Below are positions 44,583-53,179 of a stretch of 64,000 bases of DNA, piece after piece. Both the position numbers and the translations under genes were made by a program. A model generated the notes under the pieces. It saw nothing but the letters and a program-made list of their open reading frames with translations, was not told the origin of the DNA and did no database searches. Each line of letters starts with the position of its first letter. Within the stretch, counting starts at the first letter, position 1. This DNA is from Vitreimonas flagellata (lineage in GTDB: Bacteria > Pseudomonadota > Alphaproteobacteria > Caulobacterales > Aquidulcibacteraceae), in the NCBI RefSeq assembly GCF_004634425.1, contig NZ_SBJL01000001.1:1089001-1153000 (forward strand), read 5' to 3'.

Positions 44583-45918
44583 ATGCGCGCTGGAACGGAT
44601 AGAAGTCCGCACCCAGCGGCAGGATGCTGGTGAGTTCGTCGAGCGCGGTTTGCGTTTCGCCGACGAGTGCAGGATCACCGAGATCGGCTGGCGCCAATTC
44701 TTCGCGATAATGCTTCTTCACCCAAGCCTCGAGCCCGTCTGCAAGAACATCCGTAAGGAAGAAGCCTTGCGCCGCGGCGGCGCGCTCTTCGGGCGTCATG
44801 ACGATGCGCAGCCGCAAGCAAGCTGGGCCGCCGCCATTGCGCATGCTTTCGCGGACTTCAACATATTCGACCTGCCCGATCGCTGCGTTTGGCGCAGCGA
44901 CCATTTCGCGAACGAATTCGGCGGTGCGGTTATTCTCCCGCGTTTCGCTCGGCGCGATAAGCGTGAGCGATTTGGCGCCAGGCAGGCGAACGAGTTGCGA
45001 ATTGAAGAGATAGGATGTGACAGCGTCCTCAAGACCAACACGGGCTGTTGGGACCTCCACGAATACAGGCTCGAACCCCTGCGCCTTGGCGCGGATTTCG
45101 GCGTAGAGCGCGGCTTTATCGTCAAACGCATCGTCGTGGTGGAAGAGCACATGCTCATGGGCAACGGCGACGACATCGTTGTGAAAGGCGCCGGCGTCGA
45201 TGGCCTTCGCCGCCTGCTTGGCAAACACCGTGCGGCCGAGATCGAGCGTGTGGCGGCGCGCGATGGCGTGTGAAGCTTCAAGCGTTTGCCGCGCGGGAAA
45301 ACCGGTCCGTGGTTCGCTGGCGCGTCGGCCATAAATGAAGATTTCGACGCCGGGCGCACCAGCATTTGCCGCCATGCGCATGTGGTTGGCCGCGCCTTCG
45401 TCGGAGAGCGCATCATGCGGGAAGAGCGCGGGATGCACGGCGAAGCGCTGTTGATCCGGCAGCAAGCGGCGCAGCGTTCGTTCAGTCTGCTCCGCTTCGA
45501 GCAAGCGATGCAGCATGGTTTGAAGATTGGCGACGGAAGCGTGGAGCTTGCCGTCAGCGCAATCGATGCTCGGCGAAATGGCGCCGGCGTTTGCCGCCCA
45601 CATCGCCGACGCCGCAAGCGCAGCGCGAGCAATGTTCGGTTCGCTCTTCCAAGCTTTTTCCCAAACCTCGCCATCCGCGCCAGCGAAGCCAAGCGAGCGC
45701 AGCCAGGAGATGTTTGGCCGCTCGTGCGGCGGCAGAACGCCTTGGCTCAAACCCAACGCACGCAAACGGCGCATCTTGCCGATGCCTTGCAGCGCCGCTT
45801 CCCGCGGACGCGCGACCATATCGCGATTGCGGGCGGAGGCGAGATTGCCTTCAGAGAGCCCGGCGTAATTGTGCGTGGGGCCGACGAGGCCGTCGAAATT
45901 GATTTCTTCCGCGCTCAC
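44581..45918 (-). CDS. astB: N-succinylarginine dihydrolase
   Basis: 445 residues from a GTG at 45918 (VSAEEINFDGLVGPTHNYAGLS), whose GTGA overlaps the astD stop by four bases; a longer open frame to 46086 is antisense to nothing useful. E. coli AstB is 447 residues. The NFDGLVGPTHNYAGLS and PCLRLRIVM segments and a catalytic Cys near ACLRLR are as in the family. It cleaves N2-succinylarginine to N2-succinylornithine with release of ammonia and CO2, the second step of the AST pathway. Confidence 0.96.
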   Translation of the reverse strand: MSAEEINFDGLVGPTHNYAGLSEGNLASARNRDMVARPREAALQGIGKMRRLRALGLSQGVLPPHERPNISWLRSLGFAGADGEVWEKAWKSEPNIARAALAASAMWAANAGAISPSIDCADGKLHASVANLQTMLHRLLEAEQTERTLRRLLPDQQRFAVHPALFPHDALSDEGAANHMRMAANAGAPGVEIFIYGRRASEPRTGFPARQTLEASHAIARRHTLDLGRTVFAKQAAKAIDAGAFHNDVVAVAHEHVLFHHDDAFDDKAALYAEIRAKAQGFEPVFVEVPTARVGLEDAVTSYLFNSQLVRLPGAKSLTLIAPSETRENNRTAEFVREMVAAPNAAIGQVEYVEVRESMRNGGGPACLRLRIVMTPEERAAAAQGFFLTDVLADGLEAWVKKHYREELAPADLGDPALVGETQTALDELTSILPLGADFYPFQRA

Positions 45919-47366
45919 GATGGTAGGCCAGGCGCTGGGATCGGCGTGGCCTTCTCCGAAAGCTGCGTCGCAACAGGATACGCCACGTAGTCCGCCGCGT
46001 AATACGCACTCGGACGCAACGAACCAGAAAGCCCCGGCCCGCCGAACGGCATCGCGCCGGAAGCACCCGTGGTTGGGCGATTCCAATTGAGGATGCCCGC
46101 GCGCATTTCGTTCTTCACCCGCACCCAGAGCGCTGGATCATCGCTGATGAGGCCGCCCGCGAGACCAAAGCGCGTGGCGTTGGCGACATCGAGCGCGTGG
46201 TCGAAATCATTGACGCGATAGACTTGCAGCAGCGGTCCGAACAATTCTTCGTCAGGCGGATTGAGGCCGCTCACATCGACAATGCCGGGATACACAAAGG
46301 CGCCATCGCGCTTCAGCGGCACGATGGATTTGCCGCCGGCAGCCAACAGCCCCTGCTCCACCTTCACCGCGCGCTCGGCTGATTGTGCATTTACGACCGG
46401 GCCGAGGAACGGTTCCGGGGTTTGCGTCGCGGGACCCACGGAGATTTGCGGCGTGAGTTCAGCGAGTGCGGCGATGATCGCATCGCCTTCCGCGCCGTGC
46501 GGCACGATCAAACGGCGCGCGCAGGAGCAGCGTTGGCCGCTTGTGGCGAAGGCGGAGTGCACGATCAGATTTGCCGCGGCTTTCGCATCAACGGGCGGCC
46601 ACACGATCAGCGGGTTGTTGCCGCCGAGTTCGAGCGCGAGGATCACGTCTGGCCGACCGGCAAATTTCTTGTGGATGAACGCGCCGGTGTGCGCCGAACC
46701 GGTGAAAAGCACGCCGTTGAGGCCGTGCGAGTCGAGTAGCGCTGCACCCGGATCTCGTCCGCCTTGGAGCAAATTGAGCACGCCAGCAGGCAGGCCCGCT
46801 CCGTCCCAAGCTTCAACCATCAGCGCGGCAACGCCCGGGGTGATCTCACTAGGCTTGAACAGCACGCAATTGCCGGCGAGTAGCGCGGGCACGATGTGGC
46901 CGTTGGGCAGATGGCCAGGAAAATTGAACGGGCCGAACACCGCGAGCACGCCGTGGGCATGGTGCGAAAGTGTCATGGCGCCGAAGGCCGCCTTCTCTTC
47001 CTTGGCGCCAGCGCGCTCGGCCTGGGCGCGGATCGAAATTTCGATCTTGCCGATCATGGCTTGGACTTCGCCCTTGGAATCCCAGAGCGCCTTGCCCATT
47101 TCGCGGCTGATCGTGCGCGCGATCTCGTCCGCGCGCTCCTCGATCGCTTTGGCGAATGCGCGGACGATGGCGAGGCGTTCGTCGAGCGGGCGGCGCGACC
47201 ATGAGGGAAACGCTAGGCGCGCTGCAGCCATCGCCTCAGCGACATCATCGGCATTGGCCTCGCGGCCTTCCCAAACTTTGTCGCCGGTGGCGGGATCATG
47301 TGAGGTGAAAAGCGGGCCGGAGCCCTCGCGCCATTGGCCGCCGATAAAGAGTTCAGTTCGCATCAT
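45915..47366 (-). CDS. astD: N-succinylglutamate 5-semialdehyde dehydrogenase
   Basis: 483 residues. Aldehyde dehydrogenase motifs: FGPFNFPGHLPNGHIVPALLAGN, LFTGSAHTGAFIHK, the ALELGGNNPLIVW and Cys in TSGQRCSCARRL (catalytic). The start lies 14 bases inside the end of the upstream astA gene. It oxidises succinylglutamate semialdehyde to succinylglutamate with NAD+, the fourth step. The order M20-astA-astD-astB is on the minus strand and appears to be one operon. Confidence 0.95.
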   Translation of the reverse strand: MMRTELFIGGQWREGSGPLFTSHDPATGDKVWEGREANADDVAEAMAAARLAFPSWSRRPLDERLAIVRAFAKAIEERADEIARTISREMGKALWDSKGEVQAMIGKIEISIRAQAERAGAKEEKAAFGAMTLSHHAHGVLAVFGPFNFPGHLPNGHIVPALLAGNCVLFKPSEITPGVAALMVEAWDGAGLPAGVLNLLQGGRDPGAALLDSHGLNGVLFTGSAHTGAFIHKKFAGRPDVILALELGGNNPLIVWPPVDAKAAANLIVHSAFATSGQRCSCARRLIVPHGAEGDAIIAALAELTPQISVGPATQTPEPFLGPVVNAQSAERAVKVEQGLLAAGGKSIVPLKRDGAFVYPGIVDVSGLNPPDEELFGPLLQVYRVNDFDHALDVANATRFGLAGGLISDDPALWVRVKNEMRAGILNWNRPTTGASGAMPFGGPGLSGSLRPSAYYAADYVAYPVATQLSEKATPIPAPGLPS

Positions 47367-48387
47367 CCACCCAGATCAGAGCTTCAGCGCCGTTCTCGAG
47401 CTTAAGCGCGGCAAGCGTCGCCGCATCGACTTGCGCCACGCCGTTCGCCAGCGACGCGCGCGCGGACACGCAACGATAGCCCTGGATGCGCGGCGTGGCG
47501 ATCAGCGCACGCTTTGAATTGGGGCCGAGTTGCGCCGCTTCAAGCCGCACGCGCTTGGTCTCGCGCAGCGTACGGATATGATCGCGCGGTGCGCTCATCA
47601 GCGGGCCGCCATCAAAGATGTCGATGACGTTGGAGAAGGTAAAACCCTCCCATTGCAGCAAACGCTCGGCGCCCTCGCCTGCAGCGTGGCACTTGCCAAT
47701 CACGTCGCGCGCGTCTTGCGGCAGTAGATCCACATAAACGGGATGCTGCGGCATCAGGTCGAGGATGAATTGATTGTCGGTGGTGGCGCTGAGTTTATCG
47801 GCTTCAGCAAAATCCATGTGGAAGAAATGGCGCCCCACCGCCTCCCAGAACGGCGACACGCCATCTTCAGACACTACGCCGCGGAGCTCAGAAACAACCC
47901 GATCGCGGAAGCGCTGCGGTTGCGCCGCCATCAACACATATCGATTCTGCGCCAACGCACGACCAATGCCGCCGGCGCGGTGTTCAGGCCGCACGAACAG
48001 CGATCCCACTTCGGTACAACCGGTGAAATCATTCACGCCGATCAGCACGCGCATGTCGAAGCGCTTGCCGACCACGGCGGACGATTGCGCCTCTGTGATC
48101 ATGCGGAAATTGAAGAAGGGCGGCGTTTCCCCAATCGTTGCCTTCACGCCGCAACAGCCGGCAATCTCGCCCGTTTCGATGTGTTCGAGCGTCATGAAGT
48201 AGCGCTCAGCGCCGGCAGTTTCAGTTGAGGACGCGAAACTACGCTCCGAGAGCGCAAGCTTCTCGGCCATCGCGGCGTCGTCGAGCATAAGGCTGGTAAA
48301 GCCGGCGCCCGCGATCTCGCGCAATTGTTTGAAACCCTCGATGTCGGTCGGCCCGGCCGCACGCATCACATAAGTCGGGCCGCTCAT
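47353..48387 (-). CDS. astA: Arginine N-succinyltransferase
   Basis: 344 residues. AstA segments: VMRAAGPTDIEGFKQLREIAG, EVGSLFVRPEHRAGGIGRALAQNRYVLMA, and DIFDGGPLMSAPRDHIRTLRETK, matching the GNAT-like succinyltransferase fold. It transfers succinyl from succinyl-CoA to arginine, the first step of the pathway. It overlaps the upstream hydrolase gene by four bases (ATGA) and the downstream astD gene by 14. Confidence 0.96.
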   Translation of the reverse strand: MSGPTYVMRAAGPTDIEGFKQLREIAGAGFTSLMLDDAAMAEKLALSERSFASSTETAGAERYFMTLEHIETGEIAGCCGVKATIGETPPFFNFRMITEAQSSAVVGKRFDMRVLIGVNDFTGCTEVGSLFVRPEHRAGGIGRALAQNRYVLMAAQPQRFRDRVVSELRGVVSEDGVSPFWEAVGRHFFHMDFAEADKLSATTDNQFILDLMPQHPVYVDLLPQDARDVIGKCHAAGEGAERLLQWEGFTFSNVIDIFDGGPLMSAPRDHIRTLRETKRVRLEAAQLGPNSKRALIATPRIQGYRCVSARASLANGVAQVDAATLAALKLENGAEALIWVDDAN

Positions 48388-49649
48388 GCGTTGAGGCTCC
48401 GCACATCGAAGAGCCCGCGTTCGACGCCGGTCAAGAGAAGGAAGGACAGCTTGGCGCGCTCCGTGAAGCTTGGGATCAGCGCGAATTCTTGATCGCTATG
48501 CAAACCACCGCCGCAGGGGCCGAGCGTATCGATGTTGGGGCAACCCGCGGCCGCGAGGTTGTTGCCTTCGCAGACACCGCCCGATGGTCGAAATTGCAGA
48601 TCGAGGCCGAGCGCTTGGCCGGCTTTGTGAGTCCAACTCACCATTGTGCGTTGCTGGGCGTTCAGCGGCTTGGGCGCGCGAGTGAAACCACCATGCAGGT
48701 GCGCGCTGACGCCGTCGCGCGCGTTGACATCTGCGACAATGCGATGAACCTGCGCCTCACCCCATGACGCGCTCTCCGAATCCGGCGCGCGGACATTGAA
48801 GCGGAGCACGGCGCGTTCCGGGACGACGTTGACGGCGCTGCCGCCATCGATGGCCCCAATATTGAACGTCACGCCATCGCGTTGTCCATTGAGCGTATTG
48901 AGCGCGACTGCTGCGTCGGCCGCGGCGATCACAGCGTTGCGGCCATCTTGGAAGGCACGCCCGACATGCGCGGCGCGACCGCTGATCGCGAGGCTGTAAT
49001 TGGCTGAGCCTTTGCGTGCATCGACGAGTGCGCCATCGGCCATCGCCGGCTCATAAGTCATGCCTAGATGCGCGTGCTTGCCGAGTTCTGCCAGCAGCGG
49101 CGCACTGGCGAGCGAGCCGATCTCTTCGTCGGGGCTGAGCAGGACTTCGTAGCCAACCCGCTTGTCGCCTGGCAGGCGTTCAAAGGCTTGGAGAGCGGCC
49201 AGCATCACGGCGATGCCGCCCTTCATGTCGGCCACGCCAGGCCCGTGCATCACATCACCCTCGCGCCACGGCTTCTGGAAGGCGTGCGCGGCTGGAAAGA
49301 CAGTGTCGTAATGACCCGTGAGTGCGATCTGGATCGGCGCCTCTGGGCGCACGCGCAGGCGGATCGAGGCGCCGTGCTCGATGTGCGCCACTTCCCCATC
49401 GGGTCGGATGCGTTCCGATGGCGCCAGCGCCACCTCCGCGACGGCGCCGGGTAGCACCGAAACGGCATCTAGCAACCGCCCGCGCATTCGCGCGAGACCT
49501 GCCAGTTCGAAGGAGCCTGAATTGATCGAGGACCAAGCCTCGGTGCGGGCGGCGAGCGCTTCGGTTTGCGCGTCCAGATCGTCCAGCAATTGTTCTACAC
49601 CGGCGCCCCACTCGGTGGAGGCCAGCGCTTTGATTTTATCGGCCGACAT
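48384..49649 (-). CDS. M20-family metallohydrolase, likely substitute for AstE
   Basis: 421 residues. All zinc-site segments of the M20/carboxypeptidase G2-like family are seen: GHYDTVF, GVADMKGG, DEEIGS, TYEPAM and GLHSDQE, and the dimerisation domain between about 190 and 300. In the AST pathway the final step, removal of succinate from succinylglutamate, is done by AstE (M14 family). No astE and no astC (ornithine aminotransferase) are present. An M20 hydrolase as first gene of the operon fits a replacement deacylase. This is an inference from context; the protein could instead hydrolyse a related amide. Confidence 0.85.
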   Translation of the reverse strand: MSADKIKALASTEWGAGVEQLLDDLDAQTEALAARTEAWSSINSGSFELAGLARMRGRLLDAVSVLPGAVAEVALAPSERIRPDGEVAHIEHGASIRLRVRPEAPIQIALTGHYDTVFPAAHAFQKPWREGDVMHGPGVADMKGGIAVMLAALQAFERLPGDKRVGYEVLLSPDEEIGSLASAPLLAELGKHAHLGMTYEPAMADGALVDARKGSANYSLAISGRAAHVGRAFQDGRNAVIAAADAAVALNTLNGQRDGVTFNIGAIDGGSAVNVVPERAVLRFNVRAPDSESASWGEAQVHRIVADVNARDGVSAHLHGGFTRAPKPLNAQQRTMVSWTHKAGQALGLDLQFRPSGGVCEGNNLAAAGCPNIDTLGPCGGGLHSDQEFALIPSFTERAKLSFLLLTGVERGLFDVRSLNA

Positions 49650-49712
49650 ATGCCGGAACTTGCCCAGACGGCATGTCCATGTCCATCCCTATCCCCCGAG
49701 AGGGCAAAGCTT

Positions 49713-50127
49713 CCCCCAAAAGCAACGGGCCCGGCTTTTGGCCGGGCCCGCGCTTTAGTTTTAGCCTTTGAGGCGAGCGATTAGCGGAAGCTGATCGTCA
49801 CCGCCGTACGGCGGTTCAGAGGCTCGCGCACGCCGTCGCGCGTCGCACGGGCGAGGTCGCTTTCGCCGCGCGCTTGGCTCGTGACCGAGCCGGCCGCGAT
49901 GCCGCGCGCCACAAGGGCGTCGCGCACCACCGAAGCTCGACGCTCCGACAGGCCTTGGTTGTAGGTCGGCGAGCCCGACGTATCCGTGTGGCCCACGACC
50001 ACAACGCCCGAGACGTTGCACTGACGTGCGCGGTTCACAGCGGCGTCGATCGTTTCCAAAGCGGCTTGGTTCAGGTTCGAGCGATCCCACTCGAAATAAA
50101 CGACAAATTCCGACGTCGGGCACGCAG
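49713..50127. repeat. Homogenised 415-bp repeat, copy 1 (ompA 1 3' end and terminator)
   Basis: This block is identical to 50988-51402 except for one base (50099 versus 51374), at a constant offset of 1275. It covers the terminator, the stop codon and the OmpA C-terminal domain of each gene, while the sequence on both sides differs. See findings. Confidence 0.9.
49717..49750 (-). terminator. Intrinsic terminator of ompA 1
   Basis: Perfect 10-bp stem CGGGCCCGGC / GCCGGGCCCG with loop TTTTG, followed on the minus strand by a T run after GC. Duplicated exactly at 50992-51025. Confidence 0.85.
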
Positions 50128-50842
50128 CCGCAACCGGCGGCGGCGGGGGTGGCGGCGGCGGCGGCGGCGGCGCCACAACGACCGGCGGCGGCGCGGCGCC
50201 GGCGAACTGCCAACGCAGACCAACCGTCACGGCTTGATGCTCGTAATCAGCTTCGCCGGTTACGCCAGCGCCGAGGCCTTCGGAGAATTCAACATCCGGC
50301 GCCGCGAAGTAGCGATAGCCGACATCGAGATCGAGGCGCTCAGTCAGGCTAAACGCGAGGCCAGCCATAGCTTGCCAGGCAAGCACGGTGTCTTCGTCCA
50401 TGCCGAGGCCATCGAGGCCCACGCCGACGCGGGCAGCGCCAACGCCAACGCCAACGTACGGCTCTACTGAGCCGCCGCGGTTGAAGTCATAGAACAAGTT
50501 GGCCATCGCCGACCACGAACGGGCCGAACCGCCAAAATCGCTGTCGATCGGGTCATCAATCGAGATCGGCTCGAAATCATTATAGCGGTAGGCAACTTCA
50601 CCTTCGAGGCGGTAGCCGCCGTCGAATGCGTAGCCGAGGCCAAGCGCGCCAAGCCAATCACGCTCGAAATCCGGTTGGAAATCCGCCGTGTCGTTGCCGT
50701 CGGCGATTTGGCCGTCCAAGCCGCCGTTAAAGCCGTAGCCAAGGTCGGCGCGGCCGTACCAGCCCTCCGTGGCGTGCGCGACACCCGCCGCGCCACTCAT
50801 CAGAGCGGCCAACGCCAGCGTACGCTTCATTTTATTCATCAT
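49781..50842 (-). CDS. OmpA-family outer membrane protein, copy 1
   Basis: 353 residues. Signal peptide to about residue 24 (AGVAHA|TEGW), an eight-stranded beta-barrel to about 210 opening WYGRADLGYGFNGG, a poly-proline linker (PPPVVVAPPP then twelve prolines), and the peptidoglycan-binding OmpA C-domain (CPTSEFVVYFEWDRSNL, VVVGHTDTSGSPTYNQGLSERRA, NRRTAVTISFR). It anchors the outer membrane to the cell wall. The first ATG (MMNKMKRTL) is used; MKRTL three codons on is possible. It differs from copy 2 mainly in barrel and linker. Confidence 0.94.
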   Translation of the reverse strand: MMNKMKRTLALAALMSGAAGVAHATEGWYGRADLGYGFNGGLDGQIADGNDTADFQPDFERDWLGALGLGYAFDGGYRLEGEVAYRYNDFEPISIDDPIDSDFGGSARSWSAMANLFYDFNRGGSVEPYVGVGVGAARVGVGLDGLGMDEDTVLAWQAMAGLAFSLTERLDLDVGYRYFAAPDVEFSEGLGAGVTGEADYEHQAVTVGLRWQFAGAAPPPVVVAPPPPPPPPPPPPVAAACPTSEFVVYFEWDRSNLNQAALETIDAAVNRARQCNVSGVVVVGHTDTSGSPTYNQGLSERRASVVRDALVARGIAAGSVTSQARGESDLARATRDGVREPLNRRTAVTISFR

Positions 50843-50987
50843 CTGGCCGTCCCCTTGTGTGTGAATGGGCCCCCGGCCTGGCTCCTCAGCCAGGTCGTTC
50901 TCAGATTTCTACAACCGTTCGCCCCGCCGAGTTAATCGTTTTCTTGCCACACTCCGCAAAAAAGACCTTCAAGTTGCTGGGGCGCCA

Positions 50988-51402
50988 CCCCCAAAAGCAA
51001 CGGGCCCGGCTTTTGGCCGGGCCCGCGCTTTAGTTTTAGCCTTTGAGGCGAGCGATTAGCGGAAGCTGATCGTCACCGCCGTACGGCGGTTCAGAGGCTC
51101 GCGCACGCCGTCGCGCGTCGCACGGGCGAGGTCGCTTTCGCCGCGCGCTTGGCTCGTGACCGAGCCGGCCGCGATGCCGCGCGCCACAAGGGCGTCGCGC
51201 ACCACCGAAGCTCGACGCTCCGACAGGCCTTGGTTGTAGGTCGGCGAGCCCGACGTATCCGTGTGGCCCACGACCACAACGCCCGAGACGTTGCACTGAC
51301 GTGCGCGGTTCACAGCGGCGTCGATCGTTTCCAAAGCGGCTTGGTTCAGGTTCGAGCGATCCCACTCGAAATACACGACAAATTCCGACGTCGGGCACGC
51401 AG
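50988..51402. repeat. Homogenised 415-bp repeat, copy 2 (ompA 2 3' end and terminator)
   Basis: Copy 2 of the block at 49713-50127; the junctions fall within the C-domain linker and beyond the terminator, not at gene ends. Confidence 0.9.
50992..51025 (-). terminator. Intrinsic terminator of ompA 2
   Basis: Same stem and loop as the terminator at 49717-49750, lying after the ompA 2 stop on the minus strand. It separates the two ompA transcripts. Confidence 0.85.
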
Positions 51403-52087
51403 GCGTCGCGACGACCGGCGGCGTAACAACCGGCGGCGTGACGACTGGCGGAGTGACAACCGGAGCAGCAGCCGGCGCTGCGAACTGATAGCGAAGGCCA
51501 ACCGTTACGGCCTGATGCTCGTAATCCACGTCAATCGGGAGGCCGGCAGCTTCGAACTCCACGTCCGGCGCTACGAAATAGCGGTAGCCCACGTCGAGAT
51601 CGAGTTGTTCGGTGATGCCGAAAGCGATACCCGCAAGCGCTTGGTAAGCCAGCACAGTGTCTTGATCGCTGCCGATGCCGTCGATGCCGCCGCCGATGCG
51701 CGCCGCACCAACGCCGATGCCGAGGTACGGCTCGACCGACGCGCCGCGGTTAAAATCATAGAACAGGTTGGCCATCGCCGACCAAGAGCGGGCATAACCA
51801 GCCGCGTCGCCGCCGTCGATTTCGCCTTCCCAATCGTTGTAGCGATAGGCGAGTTCACCTTCCGTGCGGAAGCCGTTGTCGAACGCGTAGCCGAGCCCGA
51901 GCGCGCCCATCCAATCGTTTTCAAGATCGCCGCTGAAATCTTCGCCATCGACGTTGCCGTCAACGGTGCTTTCAAGGCTGTAGCCGACGTCCGCGCGGCC
52001 ATACCAGCCTTCGGTCGCATGGGCGGCGCCTGAGGCACCCGCCATTACCGCCGCGATAGCGACGGTCTTCGTGATACGTGATTTCAT
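51056..52087 (-). CDS. OmpA-family outer membrane protein, copy 2
   Basis: 343 residues from MKSRITKTVAIAAVMAGAS, with AGAGGGAAG six bases upstream; the longer open frame to 52153 has no signal-peptide character. Signal peptide, eight-strand barrel (WYGRADVGYSLESTVDG), a PPVVTPPVVTPPVV-type linker with tandem VVTPP repeats, and an OmpA C-domain identical in sequence to copy 1. The barrels share strand patterns but clearly differ, for example in the long extracellular loops. A paralogous pair by tandem duplication. Confidence 0.94.
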   Translation of the reverse strand: MKSRITKTVAIAAVMAGASGAAHATEGWYGRADVGYSLESTVDGNVDGEDFSGDLENDWMGALGLGYAFDNGFRTEGELAYRYNDWEGEIDGGDAAGYARSWSAMANLFYDFNRGASVEPYLGIGVGAARIGGGIDGIGSDQDTVLAYQALAGIAFGITEQLDLDVGYRYFVAPDVEFEAAGLPIDVDYEHQAVTVGLRYQFAAPAAAPVVTPPVVTPPVVTPPVVATPACPTSEFVVYFEWDRSNLNQAALETIDAAVNRARQCNVSGVVVVGHTDTSGSPTYNQGLSERRASVVRDALVARGIAAGSVTSQARGESDLARATRDGVREPLNRRTAVTISFR

Positions 52088-52626
52088 GATCTTCCCTCTT
52101 GCCGAAATCCCCTGCGCGAACGCGCGCCGGATTTCATCCGTCGAGCTTCGCAAACTTAGCGTGTCCCTAAGGAGCCCAAGCCCCGTTACCGAACGATAAA
52201 CATTCGCTTTGGTTCCCGGCCCTCCTCACAGTGTGACCTGTAACCGCCCAAACGCGGCAGTCCACGCCGGGCTCCTTATTAGGCAGCAATATTCCGCCGC
52301 TCCCAGATGTTTAGCGCGTCAGCGTGTCGTTCCGGCGACAGGTGGTCGCGCTTCAGCACATAAAAGGGGCCGCGCCCCCTCCCGACGCGGCCCCATCCCC
52401 TCATCGCCCCTGCGCGCATTCTCGACGGCCGAAGCCAGAGAACGTCCCCCGCCGAAACTGGAGGTGGCCGCACTGTGACCATCGCATGGCGGGTTCGCCA
52501 ACCTTGTTCGGCGCCTCCGCAGGCCATTTCTTAGTTTCTGTGGCGACAGCACCACACGGTTCTGTGAGCGGAACTGTCTCGGCGGCGGTGGGTTGGCTCT
52601 TTGACCTATCAAACGGAGAACGGAAC
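52088..52626. other. 539-bp intergenic region with a minus-strand terminator and no assigned gene
   Basis: No open frame here looks coding on either strand. The candidate frames are Arg/Pro-rich and lack known domains. It should include the promoter for ompA 2 and for the gene at 52627. A strong minus-strand terminator at 52361-52394 points to an unassigned transcript, possibly a small RNA starting between about 52400 and 52640. Confidence 0.5.
52361..52394 (-). terminator. Minus-strand intrinsic terminator of an unassigned transcript
   Basis: Stem GGGGCCGCG / CGCGGCCCC (9 bp, 11-base loop) followed on the minus strand by TTTTATG. No minus-strand gene is recognised just upstream on that strand. 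Confidence 0.65.
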
Positions 52627-53019
52627 ATGGCTGAAACCCCGCAAACCCATGACCCTTATGCCCCGCCGCCGCGCTATAAAAACAAGAGCGGCGCGATGGT
52701 GCGCGTAGCGCTTTTGGCCGCGATGCTCGCGGGCGTAGCCTGGGGCTACATGAGCTTCGCAAATGCGCCGCAGACCGCCCTCGTGCCGGTAGAAGAGCAA
52801 AGCTTTGCGGAAGCACGTGCGCCGGACGGCAGCTATCGTGTGAACACGCCGAATCTTGAGCCGGCGACGAGTGCTCCCGCTCCGATGGCTCCCGCCCAAC
52901 CGGCAGCGACGCCACCCACCAGCGCCCCGGCGCCGGCCGCAGACCCTGTTCCGCCGCCGTCGACGACGATCGAACCAAGCAGCACGCCAGCCCCGCCGCC
53001 GCCGGTTGATGCGCCATAG
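52627..53019 (+). CDS. Hypothetical single-pass membrane protein with Pro-rich tail
   Basis: 130 residues from MAETPQTHDPYAPPPRYKNK, with GGAG eight bases upstream. One transmembrane helix at about 23-45 (VRVALLAAMLAGVAWGYM), then a region that looks like an extracytoplasmic linker, and a tail rich in Ala, Pro, Thr (PAPMAPAQPAATPPTS). No recognised family. The Pro/Ala tail is typical of periplasm-spanning linkers (as in TonB or cell-wall proteins), but no such domain is evident. Confidence 0.7.
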   Translation: MAETPQTHDPYAPPPRYKNKSGAMVRVALLAAMLAGVAWGYMSFANAPQTALVPVEEQSFAEARAPDGSYRVNTPNLEPATSAPAPMAPAQPAATPPTSAPAPAADPVPPPSTTIEPSSTPAPPPPVDAP

Positions 53020-53086
53020 GGCGACTAAATCCAGGCTATAGGTTGCGCATGCGAGGGCATCGGCTTAAGTGCACGCCCTCGCGCGC

Positions 53087-53162
53087 GAGCCCGTAGCTCA
53101 GTCGGTAGAGCATCTGACTTTTAATCAGAGGGTCGCGGGTTCGAATCCCGCCGGGCTCACCA
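53087..53162 (+). tRNA. tRNA-Lys (anticodon TTT)
   Basis: 76 bases including encoded CCA. The acceptor stem GAGCCCG pairs with CGGGCTC. The anticodon loop CTTTTAA carries TTT (53120-53122), and the T-loop GGTTCGAATCC is present. It reads AAA and AAG codons. Confidence 0.98.
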
Positions 53163-53179
53163 CGCCCAACTCGCGCACC

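Noticed and set aside
52324-52626. Upstream in-frame extension of the Pro-rich membrane protein (start at 52324)
   Set aside because: It is Arg/Pro-rich, lacks a ribosome site and does not resemble the family; the GGAG-preceded ATG at 52627 is better.
52441-52640. 6S RNA, tmRNA, RNase P RNA or SRP RNA on the minus strand
   Set aside because: No signature segments of these RNAs and no genomic context that usually accompanies them.
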